From assembly GCF_014195095.1 (NCBI RefSeq), contig NZ_JACIBC010000006.1:491399-555398 (forward strand): a stretch of DNA of 64,000 nucleotides. Reading direction: 5' to 3'. A program made the position numbers and the translations under genes. Below are positions 31,916 to 40,240 of this stretch, piece after piece (the stretch's first letter is position 1; every line of letters begins with the position of its first letter). Origin of the DNA: Rhizobium sp. BK602 (GTDB lineage: Bacteria > Pseudomonadota > Alphaproteobacteria > Rhizobiales > Rhizobiaceae). The notes below the pieces were generated by a model. The model had not been told where the DNA came from, searched no databases, and worked only from the letters and a program-made list of their open reading frames with translations.

Positions 31916-33061
31916 TTACTGATCGGTTGCCTTGAAACGGGCAAGGCGGGCTTCTATGGCCTGTTCGCGGTGCAGGCGATCGAGTTCGTCGAGCTCGGCG
32001 CTGGTTGCGGGTTTGCCTGCGGGCACGCCGGTCAGGCGTGAGACTGCGGCGGCTGCGCGGGCAGCTCCGGCTCCTGGGGCGGCATGAGGCTTGCCGCCAG
32101 CTGCTTCCTCCGGCGCGTGGCGGGCAAGGCTGCGTCTGAAATCGGCCAGGCGGGCTTCGGCCTCGCGGCGGGTGGCGAGAACGGCCTGCAGCGCCTTCTG
32201 GCCCTCATCGATCTGCTCGTTCGCATCCGTCAGCGCTCTGTCGAGCGCGGCGATCTGGGCCTCGAGATCGATCTGGCGGGCGACGCCTGCCTTGGCGAGG
32301 TCGTCACGGCCAGCGGAAACAGCAAGCCGGATCTTCTCGTCGAGGGCCGTGAGGTCGTCGGTAATTTCGGTGCGACGGCTCTGGATGCGGTACTCCTCGG
32401 CGCGCGCCTTGCCAAGATCGGCGCGAGCTTCATCGGCGGCGGCGTCGATTTCGCGCAGCGCCTGCTCGATGACGGCGATCTTGTTTGCGCCTTCCGCCAT
32501 GTCGACCGCCGCATTGGCGAGGCCGGCGATCAGCCGTCCCATACGGGAAAGAATGCCTTCGTTCATGTTCGTATAGTCCTCCGTTCGAGGGGAGTTTGGC
32601 GTTACGCCGATGTGAATCTCATAGTGGCCGCCATCGGCGATCAGATAAGCGGGAAAGACACTCTCCCACCCTTTGAAATAACCGGCCACGTCGAAGGGCA
32701 CGGCGACACGGCCGCGCACCGTCGAGATTGTCAGGTCCGACGGACCCTTGATGGCAAAGAGCTTTTCATCGAGCGGCAGACGGCTGACATCGGCCGTCCC
32801 GCCGCGATTGGCCGCAAAATCACGCAGGCCCAGCGTCACCAGACGCGCGGGTAAACCGGTGCGTTCGCGGATGATTTCATAGGCGAGCTCATGGAGAACC
32901 ACGAGATTTGCTCCGGTCTTGTCCGAGACGATCTCGGCGAGAATCGCCATCATTTGCCCGTATGCGGCAAAGGTTTCATCCAATGCCTGCCGTGCGGCGC
33001 TATCGGGTGCGAGTTCGTAACGCAGAAGCGATCGGTGCGATGGACTGGGTGTCTGTGCCAT
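31916..33061 (-). CDS. Fusion of a TnpB-like N-terminal region with a PspA/IM30 domain
   Basis: Protein of 381 aa with an unusual architecture. Residues about 12-165 resemble the N-terminal, non-nuclease part of TnpB/OrfB. There is a start like LLRYELAPDSAARQALDETF, a helix VVLHELAYEIIRERTGL, then the beta-rich part LPLDEKLFAIKG, LTISTVRGRVAVPF and DGGHYEIHIGV. The RuvC nuclease and zinc ribbon are absent. From about residue 170 (MNEGILSRMGRLIAGLANAA) a PspA/IM30 coiled coil follows to about 325, with a Pro/Ala-rich linker and short helical tail. PspA proteins stabilise damaged membranes. It heads the YqiJ-flotillin operon, which supports an envelope-stress role; what the TnpB-like part binds is unknown. 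Start at 33061 chosen as the first ATG before the conserved part. Confidence 0.8.
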   Translation of the reverse strand: MAQTPSPSHRSLLRYELAPDSAARQALDETFAAYGQMMAILAEIVSDKTGANLVVLHELAYEIIRERTGLPARLVTLGLRDFAANRGGTADVSRLPLDEKLFAIKGPSDLTISTVRGRVAVPFDVAGYFKGWESVFPAYLIADGGHYEIHIGVTPNSPRTEDYTNMNEGILSRMGRLIAGLANAAVDMAEGANKIAVIEQALREIDAAADEARADLGKARAEEYRIQSRRTEITDDLTALDEKIRLAVSAGRDDLAKAGVARQIDLEAQIAALDRALTDANEQIDEGQKALQAVLATRREAEARLADFRRSLARHAPEEAAGGKPHAAPGAGAARAAAAVSRLTGVPAGKPATSAELDELDRLHREQAIEARLARFKATDQ

Positions 33062-33417
33062 ACATATTAAGTAAAGTACCGCTCCGGTGCTTTTCAAGGA
33101 GACTTGCAAGCAAGGATGGATGAATTGTAGTGAAGAATGATGGCTATAGGTTGTATTTTGTTGATGCATCCCGCCATTCCGGCATTTCCCTGCCATGCCA
33201 TCGAGCGCGCACGGATTATCGGGGCCATGGATGTTCGATGACTACCGATGACGGAAGGGCTGCGGATATGTATAGCGCAGGGAGGGGGCTGGGGAGATTT
33301 CCATCGGCAGAGCGACGCCAGGGCAATGCCGTTGATGACGGGAGATCAGGCGCGGAGCATCAGTGCCTGCGAAGAACCGCCGTCGATGGAAGGCGGCGGT
33401 TCTGCTGTCGATGTTTG
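33062..33417. other. Intergenic region between the PspA fusion and the E1-KAS III fusion
   Basis: About 355 bp. The left 70 bp are AT-rich and must hold the promoter of the PspA-fusion operon. The right end has an inverted repeat AGAACCGCCG/CGGCGGTTCT (33373-33403) just after the stop of the large fusion gene, probably its terminator. I see no gene here. Confidence 0.5.
33373..33403 (-). terminator. Hairpin terminator of the E1-KAS III fusion gene
   Basis: Perfect 10-bp stem with an 11-nt loop, 15 bp after the stop codon on the minus strand. Only two T residues follow, so it is a weak intrinsic terminator or a protecting hairpin. Confidence 0.5.
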
Positions 33418-36400
33418 TTACTTGATCGTGCGCACGATGGCCGCACCCGAGGTCATGCCGCCGCCGAAGGCGACGAGGCCGAGGCTGAGGGGTTCGCTGC
33501 GCTCGTTGGCGATATGCATCATGGCAAGCGGAATGCTCGAGGAGCTGGTATTGCCGTAATTCTCGATGACGCTGAGGGCCGGGCGACCGCTGCGCTTGGA
33601 GATGGTGTCGATGATGCGCTGGTTGGCCTGATGCGGCACCAAAAGGTCGAGATTGGCGAGTTCGAGCCCGGCGTCGACGCAGGCATCTTCGATCGAACGC
33701 GACATGGAATGCACCGCCTCGGTGAAGACCGAGCGCCCGTTCATCGCAATGACGCCGTCGTCCGGCAGCGGCACGTAGAGCAGGTCGCCCGGTTCCGGGC
33801 GGCCGCTGATGACCGGGCGGCTGGCGGCAAAGAGCGGGCTGCGCGCCATGTCGCGGCTGGTCACCAGGCAGGCGGTGGCGGCATCGCCGAACAGGATGGC
33901 GGTGGAGAAATCGCTCATGTCGAGCAGCGGCGACAGCACTTCCGAGGTGACGATCAGCACCTTGGCGTCGTTCTGCTGGGCAATGAAATCATAGGCCTGC
34001 TGCAGGGCATAGAGATAGCCGGAGCAGGCGGCCCCCATATCGTAGGCGGCGAGCGACGGCCGCACGCCGTCTTCAGCGACGGCGACGGCGACGCGGCTTG
34101 CCAAGGAGGGCGTGGCGATATCGGGCGTGCCGGTGGCGGCGATGACGAGGTCCATGTCGTGGATCGTCGTGTTGGTCTGGCGCAGCAGGTCGCGGACGGC
34201 CTTGGTTGCGAGGCTCAGCGTGCCTTCGCCGGGGCCGACCCAGAAGCGGCTCTTGATGCCGGTCAGCGCGAAGATTTCCTCGGCGCGCCGGTTCGGCCAG
34301 TTATGGATGATCTCTTCGTTGCTCACCCGGCGGGCGCCGGTCGCAAAGCCCATGCCGCTGACGGCGATTTCGGTGAAATTGCCGGAATGGCGGCGCAGCG
34401 CCGGAATGGCATGCGACTTCAGGCGGCGCAGCACGAACTTGTTCTGAACCTCGGAGGCAAGCGCGAAGTTGCGCTCGCTGAGATCGCGGTCGGCATCGAC
34501 GGTCAGCAGCGGGCTGTCGGTGGCGATCTGATCGCCGACCTTGGCGAAGACTTCCTGCACCACGCCGCCGATATTGGCGCAGATCTCGACCGAAGCCTTG
34601 GTCGCCTCGACCACGGCGACGAGCTGACCGACCTCGATCGTGTCGCCAGGCTTCACCAGCATGTCGGTCACCAGCACGTTCTCGTCGGCGGGGCCGGAGC
34701 CGATCGCGTTGATGGCGGCGGTCGGGCCGCTCTTGTCCTCTTCGTGCCAGGTGACCTCGCATTCGAGGACCTCGGCCATCAGGTCGACCAGCTTGCTGTA
34801 GGACGGCAGCGTTTCCAGCTGGTTGCGGAAATTGAAGGGCACATGCGCGTCCGAACGGGCGAGCCGGCGGACGATGATCGGGACATCGGTCTTCTCGGTG
34901 ACGGTCGCGACGATCTCGGCACCCATGCCGACTGTGCGATTGTCCTCATGCACGACGATCAGGCGCTTGGTGCGCTTGGCGCTGGCAAGCACTTCCTTTT
35001 CGTCCCAGGGCGAGATCGAGCGCAGATCTATGACCTCCACCGAGAATCCCTGGGCTTCGAAGGCGCTTGCCGCCTTGGCACAGAGCGACACCGTGTTGCC
35101 ATAGGTGACGAGCGTCAGGTCGCGGCCGCGGGCGACATAGCGCGACAGGCCGGGGCGGACGAAATGCTTGTCGAGATCGGTGGAGGTGCGGCCGTCGGAA
35201 TTGTTGAGAACGGCTTTGGGATAGAGGAAGACCGTCGGGCGCCGGGATTCGAAGGCGGCGTTGAGCAGGCCCGCGGCATCGCCGGCGGTGGAGGGCATGA
35301 CGACGTCGATGCCGGGCGTGTGCGCCAGCATGCTCTCGAAGCTCTGCGCGTGGAACGGGCCGAGGCCGGGCTTGTAGCCGCCGCAGCTCACCATCAGGAT
35401 GACGGGCGATTCCCAGGCGCCCTGGCTGCGCCAGAACATGCTGCCCATTTCGGAGACGATCTGGTTGTAGGCCAGCGGCAGGAAATCGGCGAATTGCAGG
35501 AAGGCGACCGGGCGCTGGCCGGCCAGCGCGCGGCCGACGGCGGTGCCGACGATGGTCGATTCGCTCAGCGCCGCATTGTAGACGCGCTCGGGATATTTCG
35601 TGCTGAGGCCGCGGGTGACGCCGAAGACATCGCCCTTGGGGTCTTCGATGTCCTGACCGAAGAGGACGACCTCGGGGTTGTCGGCAAGCTGCTTGTCGAG
35701 CACGCCGTTCAGCGCCTCGCGCATGGTCAGCGTCGCGGCGCTTGCGCCGCCGCGATATTCGGCTGATGTGTCGAAGGAGGCCGGGTAAGGCGCCTTTGCG
35801 TCCGGCTCGACCTGCGGCGCGTCTTCCTTGCGGGCGAGGGCTGCTTCCGCCTGCACTTCCGCGGTCAGGTCCTTTTCGATCTTTTCCAGCGTCTCGGCGC
35901 CGATACCCGCCTGCAACAGGGCGGCTCGCAGATTGATGAGCGGATCGTGGACGGAACCGGCCTCGATCTCTTCCTGGGTGCGATAGGTCTTCTGGTCGTC
36001 GGCGTTGGTGTGGTCGGTCAGCCGCTCCATATTGAGAACGACGAGGCTCGGCGTGCGGTTGTTGCGGCTATGGCGAACGGCCTTGCGGAAGGCTTCGCGC
36101 GAGGCCTGCAGATCGTCGCCTTCGGCGCGAATGATATCGAGACCGTAGAAGGAGGAGGCCGGGCCGGTCGGCAGATCGAAGAAGGTCTGCCCGGTGGTGC
36201 GGGTCGAGATCGAGAAGCTGTTGTCTTCGACGATGAAGACGATCGGATACTGGCCGCGCACGGCCTCGGCCACGGCTTCGAGGAATTCGCCTTGCTGCGT
36301 CGTGCCGTCGCCAACGCAACAGATCGCGATCGGCAGACCGGATTTATGCTTCAGCGCGGCGCTGGCGCCGACGGCGTGAAGCGCATTGTTGCCGACCGGG

Positions 36401-36741
36401 CCGACGATGGAGGTGATGTTGAGAGCGCGGGAGGAAAGATGCGCGCTCATCTGCCGGCCGGCGGAATGGGAATTGGCGGTGGCGAGGAGGCTGGAGAAGA
36501 ATTCGCGAATGGGCATGCCCCGCGCCAGCATCAGGGCCTTGTCGCGATAATGGAGATGCAGCCAGTCGTCGTCGTGGAGGAATTCGTTCAGCAGCGCGGT
36601 CGACTCGTGTCCGGCGCCGGAAACATGAAAATGTGCTATGCCTTGCTTGATGAATTCTCGTTCAAGTCTGTCAATTTCACGGGATGTGAAAAATATTCTA
36701 TGGAGTTGCTTGAGATAATCTGTTGTAAATCTCCCTTCCAT
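33418..36741 (-). CDS. Four-part fusion: 2-oxoacid dehydrogenase E1 alpha, E1 beta, lipoyl domain and ketoacyl synthase III
   Basis: Protein of 1107 aa. Residues 1-310: E1 alpha with the thiamine diphosphate motif GDGTTQQGE (near 145) to EDNSFS. Residues 335-660: E1 beta with the active-site His in GPFHAQSFE. Residues about 685-752: a lipoyl/biotinyl-type domain with the modifiable Lys in VVEATKASVEI (near 712). Residues about 785-1107: FabH-like ketoacyl synthase III with the full triad Cys (MGAACSGYL, near 903), His (VPHQANQR, near 1033) and Asn (ENYGNTSSS, near 1060). No E2 acyltransferase or E3 is present. It may decarboxylate a 2-oxoacid, carry the acyl group on lipoate and pass it directly to the condensing enzyme to start a branched or unusual acyl chain. 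That reaction is inference; the fusion itself is one uninterrupted frame. Confidence 0.88.
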   Translation of the reverse strand: MEGRFTTDYLKQLHRIFFTSREIDRLEREFIKQGIAHFHVSGAGHESTALLNEFLHDDDWLHLHYRDKALMLARGMPIREFFSSLLATANSHSAGRQMSAHLSSRALNITSIVGPVGNNALHAVGASAALKHKSGLPIAICCVGDGTTQQGEFLEAVAEAVRGQYPIVFIVEDNSFSISTRTTGQTFFDLPTGPASSFYGLDIIRAEGDDLQASREAFRKAVRHSRNNRTPSLVVLNMERLTDHTNADDQKTYRTQEEIEAGSVHDPLINLRAALLQAGIGAETLEKIEKDLTAEVQAEAALARKEDAPQVEPDAKAPYPASFDTSAEYRGGASAATLTMREALNGVLDKQLADNPEVVLFGQDIEDPKGDVFGVTRGLSTKYPERVYNAALSESTIVGTAVGRALAGQRPVAFLQFADFLPLAYNQIVSEMGSMFWRSQGAWESPVILMVSCGGYKPGLGPFHAQSFESMLAHTPGIDVVMPSTAGDAAGLLNAAFESRRPTVFLYPKAVLNNSDGRTSTDLDKHFVRPGLSRYVARGRDLTLVTYGNTVSLCAKAASAFEAQGFSVEVIDLRSISPWDEKEVLASAKRTKRLIVVHEDNRTVGMGAEIVATVTEKTDVPIIVRRLARSDAHVPFNFRNQLETLPSYSKLVDLMAEVLECEVTWHEEDKSGPTAAINAIGSGPADENVLVTDMLVKPGDTIEVGQLVAVVEATKASVEICANIGGVVQEVFAKVGDQIATDSPLLTVDADRDLSERNFALASEVQNKFVLRRLKSHAIPALRRHSGNFTEIAVSGMGFATGARRVSNEEIIHNWPNRRAEEIFALTGIKSRFWVGPGEGTLSLATKAVRDLLRQTNTTIHDMDLVIAATGTPDIATPSLASRVAVAVAEDGVRPSLAAYDMGAACSGYLYALQQAYDFIAQQNDAKVLIVTSEVLSPLLDMSDFSTAILFGDAATACLVTSRDMARSPLFAASRPVISGRPEPGDLLYVPLPDDGVIAMNGRSVFTEAVHSMSRSIEDACVDAGLELANLDLLVPHQANQRIIDTISKRSGRPALSVIENYGNTSSSSIPLAMMHIANERSEPLSLGLVAFGGGMTSGAAIVRTIK

Positions 36742-37036
36742 TTCAATAGTTTTCCTAATCTTTCATGGTCAGCAATTTGCGAGGGATAGGTAACCCCCTG
36801 GGGTATCTTTTTCAATACACGTTAAATGACAATATCTTCTCGTTTGAAATAGATTTACGTGCATTGACAGCAGCGGGGATGTGGCCGGATCGTTTTCGAA
36901 AACGGATCGTGGGGGCATGTGCCGGCTCTTGCCGGCTTGAGGCCGACAAGCTCGGAGAGGCAGCCTTTTGCCAGATGGTAAAAGCTCGGGGCTCCATTGG
37001 TCCGTGTTCGACAGGAAAGGCTGCGGCCCAAGCGGC
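36742..37036. other. AT-rich intergenic region upstream of the E1-KAS III fusion gene
   Basis: About 295 bp with clearly lower GC than its neighbours, holding the promoter of the large fusion gene on the minus strand and the 3' flank of the hydroxylase gene. No credible ORF is present. It includes the palindromic element described separately. Confidence 0.5.
36791..36806. promoter_or_regulatory. C/G-tract palindrome resembling a CsoR/RcnR-type operator
   Basis: TAACCCCCTGGGGTAT, a near-palindrome of the TACCCC-type/GGGGTA shape bound by CsoR, RcnR and FrmR family repressors, 50 bp upstream of the fusion gene start. No such regulator is encoded in the window, so the assignment rests on shape alone. 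Confidence 0.35.
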
Positions 37037-38035
37037 TCAGCCGGACTTGCGGAGCGGTTCCTCGGCCCGCTTGCGCCGGGCAGCGGCCTTGGCGGCGGCC
37101 AGTTCTTCCTTGTCCCGGACTTCCTTCGGCTTCTTGCCGATGATCTGCTTGGCGCCCTTCTTGGAAAAGGGCTGTACGAGCTGGGCCAGGAAACTGTCGG
37201 CAACCTTGCCGGTGATGCCGATATCGGTGGAAGAGGGACGGGGCGGATTGTGATAGGTGCCGAGGAGCTGGTCCCAGATCACCAGGTTCTCACCATAATT
37301 GGTGTTGCCCTCGGCCAGGATCTTGGAGTGATGCCAGCGATGCAGGCGCGGCGTCGAGAAGATCCAGTCGAGCGGGCCGGTGCGCACATCGATGTTGCAA
37401 TGGGTCAGAAGGCCGATGAAGGCCGTGACCGCGCCGATCCACAGGAAGACCGGCAGGGGTGCGCCGAGCAGATAGAGCGGGATCTGGCCAAGGGCGATCT
37501 TGAACAGCGTGTCGATGATATGAAAGCGGCCGGTATTGATGACCCAGAGGCGTTCGACGCTGTGGTGCAGAGCATGGAAGCGCCAGAGCGACAGATATTC
37601 ATGCGCGAGGCGATGGGCGAGATAGAGGCCGAATTCGGCGATCACCAGCCCGAGCACGACCTGCAGGGCCATCGGCCACTGCTCCGGCCAGATACTCGCC
37701 TTGTGGCTCAGCAAAGGCTGTGCGACGGTCGCGACCGCCATCGGGAATGACGTGCCGATGGCCGCGGCGATCTGCACGCCGCCCTTGCTCAGGAGCGTAT
37801 GTGCGATGTTGTTGAATGTCTCGCCATCGCTGTCCAGCCAGGTCTCCTCATAGGGCATGAGCCGTTCGAACAGCGCGATGATCGCGACGATCGAGAAATA
37901 AGTGACATTGAACCACAGCAGATGCATCTGCGAATGGAACGCGAAATACGAGCCCGTCAGTCCGGCGCAAAAGATGGCCGGCCACAACAGGGATGAAACA
38001 GCAGCGTAGAGACGCGAACTGTTTTGGAAGGTCAT
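37037..38035 (-). CDS. Fatty acid hydroxylase superfamily (sterol desaturase-like) membrane protein
   Basis: Di-iron membrane hydroxylase of 332 aa with at least four helices. The His boxes are present: HRLAHEYLSLWRFHALHHS near residue 165 and LHRWHHSK near 250, with HCN between. The C-terminal tail is rich in Lys, Glu and Ala and probably cytoplasmic. OlsE, which hydroxylates the head group of ornithine lipids in Rhizobium tropici, belongs to this superfamily and has a similar length, so OlsE or a relative is possible. ATG at 38035 follows GAGGA. A longer reading upstream lacks similarity. Confidence 0.85.
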   Translation of the reverse strand: MTFQNSSRLYAAVSSLLWPAIFCAGLTGSYFAFHSQMHLLWFNVTYFSIVAIIALFERLMPYEETWLDSDGETFNNIAHTLLSKGGVQIAAAIGTSFPMAVATVAQPLLSHKASIWPEQWPMALQVVLGLVIAEFGLYLAHRLAHEYLSLWRFHALHHSVERLWVINTGRFHIIDTLFKIALGQIPLYLLGAPLPVFLWIGAVTAFIGLLTHCNIDVRTGPLDWIFSTPRLHRWHHSKILAEGNTNYGENLVIWDQLLGTYHNPPRPSSTDIGITGKVADSFLAQLVQPFSKKGAKQIIGKKPKEVRDKEELAAAKAAARRKRAEEPLRKSG

Positions 38036-38254
38036 GCCACTATCCTCGGAATCATCAGGTGGGTTGGCGTGAATATGAGCGATATGTACCGCGATGATTG
38101 TGGCTGAGAAAGGGAAATCTTGAGGCGCAAGGGAAGCGTTTGATTTCGCCATGTTGCGGGCGCAGAGCAAGTTGGCCATCTTGGGCTGCTCTGCCCGAAG
38201 ACGAAGGTCTTCCCCGATGCAAATCCGGGTGGAGGCCGCGCTGACTGCAACGAG

Positions 38255-38749
38255 GTGCCGTTATTGGATATTCCTGCAAAATTCAGAATTCACGAGACGG
38301 AGCACTGGCTCGTGAACCACCGCATGGATACCGCTCTGCCGGGCTATCTGATGGTCGGTTCCAAGGCCGGAGCGAATGCGCTCTACGATCTGCCGGCCGA
38401 AGCGCTCGCATCGCTTGGGCCGCTTCTTGCCGAGACGCAACGGCAGATCCAGACCCTGCTTCATCCTGTCTGTGTCTATATCGGCCGTTACGGCCACTCG
38501 CCGGGACATCCCATCCATTTCCACATCTTGCCGATATATGATTGGGTCGAAGCGCTCTTCTGGCGGGATGAGCGCTATCGGGTTCTGGCCTCCTTCGGCA
38601 AACCGTCCCCACAGCCGGATACGGATGGGGCGGAGCTGACATTCTTTGTCTGGCGCGAGTTCTGCGAGGCGGACACGCCGCCGCCGGTCATCGGCCCGAC
38701 GATTGCCGAGGTCGTCGGGATGATGCGCGGCGCGTTCTCAGCGGCCTAA
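38255..38749 (+). CDS. HIT-like family protein
   Basis: Protein of 164 aa with the histidine triad-type motif HPIHFHILPIYDW (near residue 88), preceded by VCVYIGRYGHSPG. Members of the HIT family hydrolyse or transfer nucleotides; this one is of the branch annotated HIT domain protein in rhizobia. The start is a GTG preceded by an AACGAG sequence. It stands alone between genes on the other strand. The substrate is unknown. Confidence 0.8.
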   Translation: MPLLDIPAKFRIHETEHWLVNHRMDTALPGYLMVGSKAGANALYDLPAEALASLGPLLAETQRQIQTLLHPVCVYIGRYGHSPGHPIHFHILPIYDWVEALFWRDERYRVLASFGKPSPQPDTDGAELTFFVWREFCEADTPPPVIGPTIAEVVGMMRGAFSAA

Positions 38750-38760
38750 GGGCTAAAGCG

Positions 38761-39423
38761 TCATCCGAACGTCAGCTTGCTCTTCTGCTGCCCGGCTTCA
38801 TCGAAGTTCTCAGGGGCCAGCCAGCGCTCGTAGCCGGCTTTCAGGCGTGGCCAGTCGCTATCGATCATGGCGAACCAGGCGGTGTCGCGATTTTGACCCT
38901 TGGCGACCATGTGCTGGCGGAAAATGCCTTCGAAGGTAAAGCCAAAGCGTTCGGCAGCGCGTTTCGATGGTTCGTTGAGATTGTTGCATTTCCACTCGAA
39001 ACGGCGGTAGCCGAGCGTGTCGAAGACGTAGGAGGCGAAGAGATAGAGCGTCTCGGTGGTGACGCGGCTGCGGGCGATGGCCGGCCCCCAGAGGATGCTG
39101 CCGATCTCGATGACGCCATGGGCGGGGTCGATGCGCATCAGTGCCTGCCGGCCCTCGGCCTTGCCGGTGCTTTTGTCGATCGTCGCGAAGAACAGGGGAT
39201 CAGGGCTGGTGGCGGCCTTTTCGAGCCAGGGCGTGAAGGCGGCGAGATCAGCGGGAGCATTTTCGAAGAGGTAGCGGAAACGATCATCGGCGCCGGGGGC
39301 CCGCGCCGAGGCGAAGAGGTCGGCGCCGTGGCGCGCGGCGTCCAGCGGCTCGAGCCAGGCGTAGCGGCCTTCCAGGGTGATGCGTTCCGGGCGCGGTGCG
39401 CCGCTCCAATTGGCGAGGTCCAT
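38761..39423 (-). CDS. GNAT-family N-acetyltransferase (RimJ/RimL type)
   Basis: Acetyltransferase of 220 aa. Acetyl-CoA-binding core visible as GSILWGPAIARSRVTTETLYL and the C-terminal YRRFEWKCNNLNEPSKRAAERFGF, which is characteristic of the RimJ/RimL branch that acetylates protein N-termini or small amines. It ends with FDEAGQQKSKLTFG. No neighbours suggest a substrate. Confidence 0.9.
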   Translation of the reverse strand: MDLANWSGAPRPERITLEGRYAWLEPLDAARHGADLFASARAPGADDRFRYLFENAPADLAAFTPWLEKAATSPDPLFFATIDKSTGKAEGRQALMRIDPAHGVIEIGSILWGPAIARSRVTTETLYLFASYVFDTLGYRRFEWKCNNLNEPSKRAAERFGFTFEGIFRQHMVAKGQNRDTAWFAMIDSDWPRLKAGYERWLAPENFDEAGQQKSKLTFG

Positions 39424-39462
39424 GTCTCATCTTTCAAATGTGGGCTTCAAATGCAGGGCGAT

Positions 39463-40146
39463 CTATCGAATCCGGCCCGATTGTATCAGGGCGGCAAGCG
39501 GTTCGGGTAGCTCTATCCCATCGGGCAGTCCGGGCGCGGCGATGGCGGGGGCGAGCTGACTGTGTATCGGCAAGACGCCTGCCCATACCGGGACATCCGC
39601 CTCATTGGCATCGCCCGGTGGGCCGGTGCGCACCTTGGCGGTTGCTTCCTCGATTTCCATGCGCAGCACGGATGTCGCCTTCACCTCCTGGCTGGTCATC
39701 GGCCGCAGGCTGTCCCAACGGCCGGGAAACAGGTTTTCGACGAAGCGGCGCAACGCATCGGCCTTCTCATCGGGGTCGTCCAGGAGGCGCGCCGTGCCGA
39801 AGACCATGGCGGAGCGGTAGTTGACCGAATGGTTGAAGGCGGATCGGGCGAGCACATAGCCGTCCATGATGCTGCAGGTGAGGCAGACGGGCATGTCCTC
39901 GGCCGCGCGCAGAAAGCGGCTGGCGGCGGAACCGTGCCAGTAGAGGTGATTGCCTTCGCGCCAGTGCAGCGTCGGGGTCACATAGGGCGCGCCATCGATG
40001 ACATAGCCGACGTGACAGAGCGGGGTGGCGTCGAGGATGGCATGAACATCGGCCTGGGCATGGCTGCCCCGATGGTGTTCGCGCCGCACGCGCGTGCGTT
40101 CGGTGGTCGGATAGTCGGCGGATGGCGGCGGGGCAAGATCGGTCAT
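39463..40146 (-). CDS. Pyridoxamine 5'-phosphate oxidase-like FMN-binding protein
   Basis: Protein of 227 aa of the split-barrel flavin fold. After a disordered start it shows ILDATPLCHVGYVIDGAPYVTPTLHWREGN, the FMN-binding region, and later NYRSAMVFGTARLLDDPDEK. It belongs to the PNPOx-like family often found next to MocR regulators. The MocR gene is divergent and the space between them has a repeat that can serve both. ATG at 40146 is preceded by GAGGACAGC. Confidence 0.88.
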   Translation of the reverse strand: MTDLAPPPSADYPTTERTRVRREHHRGSHAQADVHAILDATPLCHVGYVIDGAPYVTPTLHWREGNHLYWHGSAASRFLRAAEDMPVCLTCSIMDGYVLARSAFNHSVNYRSAMVFGTARLLDDPDEKADALRRFVENLFPGRWDSLRPMTSQEVKATSVLRMEIEEATAKVRTGPPGDANEADVPVWAGVLPIHSQLAPAIAAPGLPDGIELPEPLAALIQSGRIR

Positions 40147-40196
40147 GCTGTCCTCGTTGGCGCTGTTGATCCTTGCCGCCAAAGAGGTATGTTATG

Positions 40197-40230
40197 AACT
40201 GCCAGTTTATGTATTTCTAGCAGACCAGTT
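40197..40230. promoter_or_regulatory. Candidate MocR operator
   Basis: Perfect inverted repeat AACTG-C-CAGTT (40197-40207) followed by another CCAGTT (40225-40230), 23 bp after the CCAGTT of the first, about two helical turns. It lies in the divergent promoter between the PNPOx-like gene and the MocR gene. Direct repeats two turns apart are known for MocR proteins. Confidence 0.5.
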
Positions 40231-40240
40231 GGGGAGCATC

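Noticed and set aside
33130..35766. An 878-codon open frame on the plus strand
   Set aside because: It runs antisense to the E1-KAS III fusion, whose domains are unmistakable; the plus-strand translation is low-complexity Asp/Gly/Ala/Arg typical of GC-rich antisense frames.
38195..38255. Fragments resembling a cobalamin riboswitch (AAATCCGG and GAAGAC near each other)
   Set aside because: The pieces are in the wrong order, the B12 box is missing and the next gene is a HIT protein, not a B12 gene.
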